Assembly: GCA_025765595.1 (NCBI GenBank)
Contig: JAIVFH010000013.1
Location: forward strand, 186,001 to 250,000
Length of the DNA stretch: 64,000 bases
Direction of reading: 5' to 3'
Source: Obelidium mucronatum
Taxonomy: Eukaryota > Chytridiomycota > Chytridiomycetes > Chytridiales > Chytriomycetaceae
How positions within the stretch are numbered: the stretch's first letter is position 1; each line of letters begins with the position of its first letter. The notes below the pieces were generated by a model, which saw only the letters and a program-made list of their open reading frames with translations, was not told the DNA's origin and searched no databases. This document shows, piece after piece, positions 1 through 10,086 of this stretch. The position numbers and the translations under genes were made by a program.

Positions 1-415
1 ATTGACAATCAATTGAGCAAAAAGCACCCCTGAGAGACACTCGTGGGCCTCGGATTTATCAAAACCGAGCGTGTCCGTCATTGTGGTGACTGCGTTTTCT
101 CCGCGAAATGATTTGGGGTATATTTTGAAGTGGTGTTTGATGTCTTCGAGTTGGATTACTTCCATGAGTTTCGCGAATAGATGAAAGGGCGTCTGTCGGG
201 TAAGGAGAAGGGGGGGTTGGTAAAAATTACATTTTGAAAGGAAGTTTATGGGTGTGGTTTTTTGGTGATAAAAGCTGCCACCTCCTCCACTCTTTTTTTG
301 ATACAAATGATCGCTATCTCTTACGTCCTCTTTCTCTTGACGAACGCGTGTGCCCTTTGGCATCATCATATACAATGTTTCTTACATTATGCCCTCCCTT
401 TACAGATGTAGTCAT
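1..415 (-). CDS. DEP-domain protein, 5' part only (runs off the left edge)
   Basis: Reading leftward from 192, the translation contains TPFHLFAKLM and HHFKIYPKSFRGENAV and then a leucine-rich helix, the pattern of a DEP domain (a membrane- or GPCR-targeting module found in RGS, Dishevelled-like and GATOR-type proteins). The exon is preceded by a good acceptor (CGACAG). A possible first exon is 386..415 (ATG at 415, ten codons, donor GTAAGA), which joins in phase to give GGHN|TPFHLF. That exon is only 30 nt, so the start is tentative. The rest of the protein lies outside the window, so the family cannot be named more precisely. The DEP assignment is moderately confident; the exon 1 model is weak. 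Confidence 0.5.
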
Positions 416-721
416 CTTCAATCGAAGCGCCGAGATTAACTGATGGCTAATGTAATAACGGATGACTGCGGATCCCCCCAAAAAAAGCGATAGTTTTGGC
501 AGCTCCTGATTCCTAGTGTTGGTCTCCTTTGAGTTGGATTCCGAGAACAAAGACGGGATTGTTTTCAAAAAAAAAGAAAAAGGAACGCGACACTAAGTTC
601 TAGAAGGACAGACCAAATTGGAAGGGCAAAACTTGGAAGGGGAACTATTTGATTGGTGGAAGCAAACAACGACAGAGAAGCGGTAATAAAAGTATGGTTT
701 TTATGTCTTGTGCGTAACCTT

Positions 722-1347
722 CTACAAATTCGATTGGATAATGTATGGATCAGAAAGTCTCTTGATCTGCGCCTGATTCGTCTCGCCATAACCCCTATCC
801 ATCAATACGACAGCCCATTCTTTCGAATACGCGATAGCTTCTTGGATCTGCGCTTCTGTTTCAAAAACTGTAAATCCATCCTGGTGTGTGGAATATCTGT
901 TGACTGGAATCCAATCCCAGGTGGATGGATGCTGGCTGTTTCGAGAGAGACGGAATTCATAAAGAGGATCATATGTAATGTCCCATACGTCGGCCCTATT
1001 CTTTTGGTTTCAACGTGTAATAGCCAACAGCCCAAGCGTTTCTACCATGAATGCGCGAGACGGACCACTCGACATGTCTCGGTTCCTTCTGAAGCAATAA
1101 TAAGCGGTTTCGAGAACTTGCAGATGCCCTCTATTTGTGGGTGGGATGGGGGGTGGTTAACTGTTTTGCATACTGTTTTCAAAAAGAGACCTCTTGGATG
1201 TATCTCAATCGACCAGATGTCGTCAACTGGCTCCTTCTGAGCAGAAGCAACCGGCAATGGTTTGGAAAGCACATTCATGAACTCCTTGTAGAATCCATGG
1301 TTGTCAAGCAGAGTAAAGATGGTGTCCCGAAGTTGTTGATGACTCAT
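722..1347 (-). CDS. Hypothetical protein of about 190 aa, one intron, one apparent frameshift
   Basis: Exon 1 starts at ATG 1347 (MSHQQLRDTIFTLL) and ends at a GTATGC donor. Exon 2 begins after TTGCTTCAG near 1096 and reads KEPRHVEWSVSRIHGRN through GYYTLKPK, then continues RADVWDITYDPLYEF to a TAG at 722. Between GYYTLKPK and RADVW the frame shifts by one base inside CCAAAAG (about 1010-1020). Dropping one A restores an open frame; alternatively the segment GTTGAAACC...ATAG is GT-AG but only 19 nt, too short for a normal intron. I do not recognise the family. The tail (W-I-P ... F-T-V-F-x-T-E-A-x-x-x-A) faintly recalls the NDUFS4 fold of complex I accessory subunits, but that is a guess. Confidence 0.5.
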
Positions 1348-1749
1348 TCCAAGTGTGTTTTTTTGTGCGCAAACCTCCCATCAAACAAACACCATTAACG
1401 TGATAAAATGATCAAATAATTATATACCGTGGCCTGATCCCGCATAATCTGTAACATGTCTTTTCCAGCTTGCAATCAAAACTACCATAGAGAAACTTTT
1501 GAACTTTGCTAAAACAATGGAAGACAGAAGCAGTGGTGCCTTTACATTACAGCAAGGAGCCTGCACAAGCCGAGCTTCCGTGAAAAGGTTTCGGGCCGAG
1601 GAGGCGTCGTTCCTCTTGCATGTGAATACCCAGTGACAATCACTTAGGCTGCTGCCGCGCCACCCAGCGATAGACTTAAAAGCAGGCCCTCTCTCTGAAG
1701 AGAAACACCATCCCAAAAAACCAGAAAAAGTTCAAACCCAAGCATCATC

Positions 1750-2814
1750 ATGCGATCCTTTGTAGTCTTTCTCGCTGCCACCCTTGTCCCCTTGGTTGCG
1801 GCCCGATGTGGTACTGCCGATTACCACACCACAAGATTGTCGCCGCAGAATCACACGTGCAAAGCTTTGTCGCTTCTCAGCACTTCCAGTCCTTTGCCGC
1901 CGCTGGCCCCATTATTGTCCCTACATGGTTCCACGTGATCACCAACGGAGCCGAAGGCGCTGTTTCCGACGCGGCAATCCAACAACAGATTTCCGTACTC
2001 AATGCCGACTATGCAGGAAAAGTCCAATTCAATTTGGCTGGTACCACCAGACAAAGCAACTCTGCCTGGTTCACAGCTGGACCAGAAGGTGCCGGTCTCT
2101 TGGATTACCAAAACATGAAGAGCACGTTACGTAAAGGCGGCCCCCGAAACACTCAACGTGTATTATGTATACAAACAAGCCTAGGTTCTCCAGCTGGTTT
2201 ACTCGTAGTCGCCACGTTCCCAACAGACTATTCCTCCAACCCCAAACTTGACGGTGTCCTTTGTCCACTTTGGTTCCCTTCCAGGTGGTTCCTTGTCTTC
2301 ATACAATCTGGGTAGAACTGCTACCCATGAGGTCGGTCACTGGCTTGGCCTTTATCACACTTTCCAAGGCGGTTGTGCTGCGCCAGGAGACTATGTTGAT
2401 GATACCCCGGCTGAGGCTAGTCCTGCTTCTGGATGCCCTACTGGTCAAGATTCTTGTGCTGGTGCGCAGTTCCCTGGCTTGGACCCGATTACAAACTACA
2501 TGGATTACTCTGTGGACTCTTGCATGACCAACTTTACTCCTGGACAGTATGCCCGTATTCAACAGTTTTACGCTGCCTACAGAAACACTGGGGGTGCTGT
2601 CACCACCACTACTACCACCACTACTACTAAGGCGGCTACTTCTGCCACCACTACTACCACTACCACAACCACGAAAGCTGCTTCCACTACCTCCGCTTCC
2701 GGCAGCGGACCAGTTGTTGGCGGTTCTTGTACCCAAGGTGTTTCTCAGTGCTACAACAAGACCATGTACTACTGCCAAGGCTCCAAGTGGATTGTCTGGT
2801 ACTCTCCATGTTAA
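1750..2814 (+). CDS. Secreted metalloprotease (M43 / fungal MEP1-like) with Thr-rich linker and chitin-binding-like tail; four frameshifts
   Basis: The start at 1750 gives a signal peptide ([20 protein letters not shown]) and the RCGT motif seen at mature ends of fungal extracellular metalloproteases. Downstream, [15 protein letters not shown], the zinc motif [11 protein letters not shown] (HExxHxxGxxH) and the met-turn-like TNYMDYS identify the pappalysin/M43B family of secreted zinc endopeptidases. After the catalytic domain come two Thr runs separated by KAATSA, then a Cys-rich end ([19 protein letters not shown] ... YSPC) that resembles a CBM19-type chitin-binding module. No intron is evident. 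Single-base frame changes are needed near 1835, 2144 (run of five C), 2177 (AAA) and 2255. Because both zinc motifs are intact, I favour sequence error over gene decay. It probably digests host or substrate protein outside the cell, anchored to chitin. Confidence 0.8.
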
Positions 2815-3235
2815 ACCAACAAAAAAAAAGGTTACCAATTCTCTCGTATTTCCATTCTTGCTTTTTTTTGTTTTTCTCTTACTCTCTTCTTCTTTCTTCT
2901 CGGTTTCTACTGATGGAAGTTCTATGAAATAAAAACAAAGAAGATTGTTGAATCTATCGAAATTGTTAATTTATTTGTTGAACGCTTTTACATCTTTCTC
3001 CAAAAAAGGAAGATTATCATGTAAATATGTCTTGTTAATATTGATAACTTTATTAACTTCAATCCAATACAACCACCTCTTGTTGTCAACAGCTGCTTTG
3101 CAATATAACTCCTCTCACAACAAAAGGAAAGAAAAAAAAAGGCAACAACAATTCCAAAAATTCAACTCCCAAATTCAAAACACCTCCGACAACGACTTAG
3201 ACAAAAAAAAATCAACTTTAACTAGAAACGGAAAA
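2815..3235. other. Intergenic, convergent 3' ends, AT-rich
   Basis: This stretch separates the 3' end of the metalloprotease from the 3' end of the TRA2-like gene, so it holds two terminator/polyadenylation regions. It is AT-rich, with T-rich and A-rich tracts and AATAAA-like sequences near 2930 (AAATAAAAAC). No credible coding exon was seen. Confidence 0.6.
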
Positions 3236-4611
3236 TCAATCTCTAGGAGGGAGTGGAGAGCGACTTCTGGAACGAGGTGGTAAAGGACGGCGATCTCCCT
3301 CTGGTTCTCCCATCACTGAATCATGATGGTGAGAATCAAGAGGAGCAGAACCATTCGATGGACCATTGTCTACACCACCACCGCCACCACCAACAGCACC
3401 ACCACCGCCATTGCTACCGCGTCTGTCAACATCATCTCTTTCAACGCTTCCACGTCTATCATCCCCACCTCTGCCACGTCTGTCATCACGATCATCTCGT
3501 GGTTCACGACGGTAATGATCATCATCTCCACCACGACGTCCTCCATCACGAACTTGGTCAGGTCGGCCCATGTACTGTCCTGGTCTGTTTGTTGGTGTTG
3601 TTGTTGAGTTATAATTTGATGAGTTTTCTTAATTTGATGTTGAAGGGTTGTGAGTGTGTTGAGGTTGAGGTGTTGAGGGATGTTTTTTGTTTTCAAGTTG
3701 ATTGCCTTCTTCTACTTCTTCTTCTCCAATCTTCTCCATTGTAGTCAAAAGGGAAACAGGTTTGGGTGTTATATTCTTTACGTTGAGTCATGGCCTCTCT
3801 TTGTCAGTGAAAAATCTACACGCATGCGACGGTCGTTGAAGTCCTGAATCAAAGAAATCAGAGAACAGTAAAATAAAAAGGAAAATAAAATAAAATAAAA
3901 AAATAGGTTTACATATCCATTCATGGTTTCACGGGCTTTCGTGGCAGCATCCACATCTTCAAAAGTAATGAAGCCAAAACCACGAGACTTGTTTGTCTAG
4001 GTGACAGTGTAAGGGCGGAGATGAAAAAAAAAAGAAAGCAAGTGCTTGGTTGAATCAAACAAACATACATTCTTGTCGTACAGAATGGCGATATCCTGGA
4101 TGCGGCCAAACTCGCCAAACAGCTTCTCCAAGTCGCGCTCTCTGGTCAAGATGCTGAGCCCAAAGACTCCCAGCACATTGCATGGTTCTGGGGTGCCCTG
4201 TGTTGTGTTTGAGTGGTTAATTACGCCCCCGACAGACCCGCGGCACGCACTCTGGCTGTCGGCGAGATGTGCCTGCGGGGCGGCCTGGCGTCCCTGTAGC
4301 GGTCCCTGCCTCTGTCGTCGTCCCTGTAGTACGGGCGGCGGGGCGGCGAGCGCGAGCGCGACCTGCATGGCGCCGGGTTAATTCTCTGTTCGTCTATCTT
4401 TCTCTGTCTTCTCTCTGCTTTGCGCCCCCACGCACCGTCGGCGGCGGTACTCGTCGCGCCGGTAGTCGTCCCGCTCGCGCCGGTAGTCGTCGCGCCGGAA
4501 GTCGTCGCGCCGCTCGCCGTAGTCGCGCGCCGGCGGGTAGTACTCGTCGCGCGGGTAGTGCGCGTGCGCGTGCGCGGGCGGCGGGTACGAGGACGGGGCG
4601 TACGGGTCCAT
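3236..4611 (-). CDS. tra2: TRA2-type SR splicing regulator (RS–RRM–RS)
   Basis: Six exons join without any frame problem: complement(3236..3584, 3782..3843, 3913..3996, 4069..4197, 4251..4362, 4436..4611), 303 aa. The N-terminus is rich in RD/RE repeats and contains RSRSRSPPRRP across the first splice. The RRM follows, with RNP2-like VLGVFGLS, LFGEFGRIQDIAILYDK and RNP1 KSRGFGFITF, ending in RMRVDFSLTKRGHDSTPG. The linker QYMGRP is the TRA2 hallmark (human GIYMGRP) and is created precisely by splicing the third intron from the 3' end. The C-terminus is RGG-like and ends in RSRSRSPLPPRD. Transformer-2 proteins bind GAA-rich exonic enhancers and promote exon inclusion. That ligand preference is of interest because this window carries GAA-loop hairpins in introns. 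Exon 1 is very GC-rich compared with the rest. Confidence 0.92.
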
Positions 4612-4657
4612 CGCTGGTTCGTTTGTTGTGATAAAAATAAAAATTAAAGCAAAATAA

Positions 4658-5767
4658 TTACACCGGCGTTTTCAAAAAGGCAAACACGAAATCAATCGCA
4701 ACCACAGTCGTCTGATCATGCTGCTCCGTTCCCGCTGACACGAGCTCAACTCCACACGAATCAACACCGACGGCTTTCCCCAACTCGAAATCACTTTGCA
4801 CGAAATTCACGCTGAGTTGTGAAAATAGCGGTTTCTTTTCACTCTTTCCCTTGCTGCTGCTTGCGAAAAACCCACCATACCCATGCACGGAATCTGTCAA
4901 CGCAATTGCACGCAACCTTCCCAGATGTTCATCGCGTTCATGCTCCAACGTTTCAACCAATTTTTGCATACAGACTCCACCAAAACTGTGCGCAACAACA
5001 AAAACCGAGGTGGCGGCTGGCGTTTTCGACACGATATTTTTCCAGACGTATTGCACGTGTTTCTCTGGCGATTCGCTCCCACGAATAAGCACATTGTTGA
5101 TTCGGTTCAAGTTGTTGTTGAGGATCAAGACATTATAGCCTTCCTTCTTTTGCGCCCTGTCAACGTATTCAAGCATGCTGCCTTTGTATACTGATTCATT
5201 GATTACAATCTTGCGTCTTGGATGTGATGGTGTTAACGGGGGGGTTTTTTTTTTTTTTGATGAAGGAAGATTCCAAAAAAAAAAAAAAAAAAAAAAAAAA
5301 CTTACGCCCATTGCCCAACTTGGATCGACATTCCGGGAACCAGAAGAAGAAGCGGTTTATTTGAATCCCAGATTCCAGGACTATTTTGTGCGGTTTGTTT
5401 TTTTTTGTTATAAGACCCGATGACAGAATGTCCAATCAAATCACACCCACCCCACCTCATGAAAACAGTGCTTGTTGGTTCGCCCTCGACAGCATCCAAA
5501 GGAACGGTTTGCGCAATCAATCCACAATCAATGACAAGTCGTTCGCAAATCAAATCCGTCATGACGGCTGTCGTAGGGTTATCAGTCAAGGGAAGTCAAG
5601 TCAAAAAAAAACCAATATCTACCTCCAACATCTTCATAGTGTCGCTGGTTATACGCTTGATCCGATCGTTTCACAACGAATTCATACGGTTTCCCTGTTT
5701 TCAGCTAGACAAGCCTTTCGTCCGCGTTGACTTTGTATCCCAAAGTGGCGAGTGCTGCGACAGCCAT
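4658..5767 (-). CDS. Arb2/FAM172-domain protein (alpha/beta-hydrolase-like), with an in-frame TAG
   Basis: Three exons, complement(4658..5216, 5306..5567, 5623..5767), 322 codons. The order VPLDAVEGEP, LLLLVPGMSIQVGQWAR, GYNVLILNNN, GSESPEKHVQYVW, VFVVAHSFGGVC, AIALTDSVHG and VSAGTEQHDQTT follows the FAM172A/Arb2 domain, a hydrolase-like fold. In fission yeast Arb2 works with Argonaute chaperone and histone deacetylase complexes. The serine of the nucleophile-elbow-like HSFGG is present. Exon 1 (ATG at 5767) contains an in-frame TAG at 5705-5707, between NADERLV and LKTGKPYEF, both of which look like genuine domain sequence. This is a substitution-type break rather than a frameshift. Translation from an internal Met in exon 2 is possible. 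Splice phases are consistent at both junctions. Confidence 0.82.
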
Positions 5768-6269
5768 TTTTTTTTTTTGGTTACTTTATTATTGTTTATA
5801 TTTGTAAATATGGAAACAGCATGTTATTGGATAACTCGAAACTATTATAGAGCCCTAAACAATGAATGGGGGGGGGGGGGGGGGGGGGGGGGTTCTTTTA
5901 AATTTCGCCAACGCGTTGTTTTTTTGGTTCCGCCTACAACAAACAGAGTCAGAAAAAAAAACCTACATTGCTTCCCCCATTTCCCAGCAATTACCAACCA
6001 AAAAAAAATAATTGTAAAAGGCAAAGGAGGTCTCTCATGGAGAATCGATTTTATCCAAGAATATCTGCAAGAATATGTTTGTTCAATAAAAAAATCCCTT
6101 TTCAAATGAACGCTGCTTCCACTGCTTCCATCGCAACTTGCTGTAATTGTGGTACAGCATAAAGAGAGCATCTTTCAAGAGAATGGCGGCGAGCGAATCC
6201 TATTTTTCCAAGTTTACAGAGCTGAGTTTAGCTTAGGATCAGATAGTAGGTTTCATTTTTCAGTTCATC
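5768..6269. other. Intergenic with a 25-base G homopolymer
   Basis: This is the promoter side of the Arb2 gene and the upstream flank of tRNA-Thr. It contains an uninterrupted run of about 25 G (5868-5892) in otherwise AT-rich sequence. No coding exon was supported; open frames here are short and low in complexity. Confidence 0.6.
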
Positions 6270-6343
6270 GCCTCCTTAGCTCAGTTGGTCAGATCGCCTG
6301 CCTAGTAAGCAGGAAGTCAGCGGTTCAAATCCGCTAGGAGGCA
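6270..6343 (+). tRNA. tRNA-Thr (anticodon AGU)
   Basis: The acceptor stem GCCTCCT pairs fully with AGGAGGC before discriminator A at 6343. The D-arm (TAGCTCAGTTGGTCAGA) is box-A-like and the T-arm (GCGGTTCAAATCCGC) is a perfect box B. The anticodon stem CCTGC/GCAGG encloses CTAGTAA, giving anticodon AGU, read as IGU after A34 deamination, so it decodes Thr ACU/ACC/ACA. There is no intron, and CCA is not encoded, as expected for a nu­clear tRNA. T-rich sequence follows shortly downstream (CTTTTCTTTC). Confidence 0.95.
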
Positions 6344-6445
6344 TACACCTTTTCTTTCGTGTCTTTGCAGTCAATCATCATTCTACTTCTGAAAAAAAAA
6401 AACACAAACAAAACTAAACAAAAAAAAAAAAAAACAATACTTGAA

Positions 6446-7696
6446 ATGATGCAACAAACAACCCAACATAACATTGTAGTTCTTGGAGATATAGGTGTAG
6501 GAAAAACAGGTTAGTGAGCATTTAAAAAATGGTTCTCATGGGGGGACAATTATTATTTTGGGAGTCCGACTCATTTGGAAGTGTGGGCCGAGTTCCAAAC
6601 TTTTGGATTTCCGACACCAGAGACAGGAATTGTGGTCTTGGCTAGTTTGACTGAGACGGGGGGGGGGGGGGGGGGGGGGGGGGGAAAGGGGTGGGGGGCG
6701 GCGGGTGGATCAAATCCCGTCTTCTAAAGTGTGGCTGATCTCTTCTTCACTTCACTTTTGTTTCTTATGATGATCCTTTCTTTTGATGTTAATATGGTGT
6801 TTTTTTTTTCTGTATGTTGTCCTTGAAACAAACAGCGCTTGTGTCACAGGTGAGGGAGGGAGGGGAGCAGTGTATGAACCCTTAAAATGAAATCACAAAT
6901 AACAGTCCACCTCTTCATGGGTTTTTTCTTTTTTTTTTATTAGTATTGCTTCGATACCTTTCCGGAGGTGATTTGGGATTTATTTTAAAGTATCGGCAGC
7001 AAAAAACAGTGCTGAAAGGCAGTGAACGTTTTTTTAAAATTAATTTGTCAAAACAAAAAAAAAAGGGGCATGAAGGTCGAATGGAGCCATACCGGAAAAA
7101 AGTACTCGTGGATGGACAAGAATGTATTCTGGAGATTCTAGATGTACCTGGACAAGACGCGTTTCGTGGGTTTGTTTGTTGTTTTTAATTCTTGGGGGGC
7201 ATTTTTGAATAACAGCCCATACAAAAAAAAAAAAAAACAGTATACGAGACCAATGGTTCAATTTCGGGGATGCCTTCATATTCGTCTACTCCATCACATC
7301 AAGAAAGTCGTTTGATTACATCAAAGAATGCCACAAGGAAGTAATCGCGATGGAGAACTCGCGAAACCAGTCGTGCCCCATCGTGATTGTTGGGAACAAA
7401 ACAGATTTGGCAGAGGAGGAGCGTCAAGTTTCAACAATGGAAGGAATGGATCTGGCAAATTTGTTAAAATGCGAATTTTTGGAGACTTGTGTAAAGACAA
7501 GGTATAATGTTGAAAAGTGAGTGAGTTTTTTTTTTCGATTTTTATTGTATTTTTTAAATTCTTTCATATTTGGTAAAATCCTGGTTACATCCACACACAC
7601 TCTCTCTCGAAAATTAGCGCGTTCCACACTGTTGTTCGAATGCTTCGAAAACAGCAATCAATACAAAGCAACAAACATGCATGTGACATAATGTGA
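6446..7696 (+). CDS. Divergent Ras-like small GTPase with CaaX box, six exons including 14- and 24-nt microexons
   Basis: Exons 6446..6509, 6836..6849, 6944..6967, 7066..7169, 7241..7516 and 7618..7696 join in phase to 186 aa, the usual Ras length. Visible motifs are the P-loop GDIGVGKT, switch II DVPGQDAF (Ras DTAGQEEY), GNKTDL (NKxD base recognition), an ETCVKT motif in place of ETSAK, and a C-terminal CDIM, a CaaX box that predicts prenylation and membrane attachment. Odd features: the effector loop reads PEGHEGRMEPYRKK, so the invariant switch I threonine (Thr35 in Ras) is replaced, with Arg aligning there. Exons 2 and 3 are only 14 and 24 nt. Intron 1 (326 nt) is much longer than others and holds a 27-base G run at 6658-6684. 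The acceptor before exon 4 follows a run of A rather than pyrimidines, so that junction is the least certain. Confidence 0.82.
6658..6684 (+). repeat. G27 homopolymer inside intron 1 of the Ras-like gene
   Basis: An unbroken run of about 27 G, followed by further G-rich sequence to about 6705. It lies on the coding strand, so the nascent RNA would be G-rich and could form quadruplexes. The exact length is unreliable, as homopolymers are error-prone. Confidence 0.8.
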
Positions 7697-7922
7697 CCAC
7701 CCGCTCGACTTCTGTGGCCTTTAAATTTATCGTTGAACAAAATGTCGGCGAAATATTGTTGGGCTTTTTTTTATTGACTTTTTGTTGGGATGCGCTGCAA
7801 ATAAACAATGAATTCTGAATTGGTGATAAATAGCAAGAAAAAATACTATGGTGCAATGTAGGGAGAGGGAGGGGGATGGGAGCACCAGTTGAGAGAGAGG
7901 GAGATAAAAATGATAAAACTTG

Positions 7923-7924
<2 letters not shown>

Positions 7925-8000
<76 letters not shown>
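7925..8000 (+). repeat. (GA)~38 microsatellite
   Basis: A near-perfect dinucleotide repeat between the 3' end of the Ras-like gene and the 3' end of the epimerase gene. Long apparent reading frames through it (Arg-Glu or Leu-Ser repeats) are artefacts of the repeat. The rest of the interval 7697-8038 shows no coding signal. Confidence 0.95.
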
Positions 8001-8004
<4 letters not shown>

Positions 8005-8038
8005 AAGAAAGAGAGACAGAGAGTTAAAAAAAAAAAAT

Positions 8039-10086
<2,048 letters not shown>

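Noticed and set aside
1000..1020. A 19-nt GT-AG intron in the hypothetical gene
   Set aside because: Far below the size of all other introns here; a one-base homopolymer error explains the frame change better.
1420..1716. Minus-strand ORF upstream of the metalloprotease
   Set aside because: Lies in the promoter interval, with no domain or splice support; composition is unlike neighbouring genes.
5705..5707. TAG reassigned to an amino acid in this organism
   Set aside because: Several genes end normally at TAG, and only this one gene has a TAG in otherwise conserved sequence.
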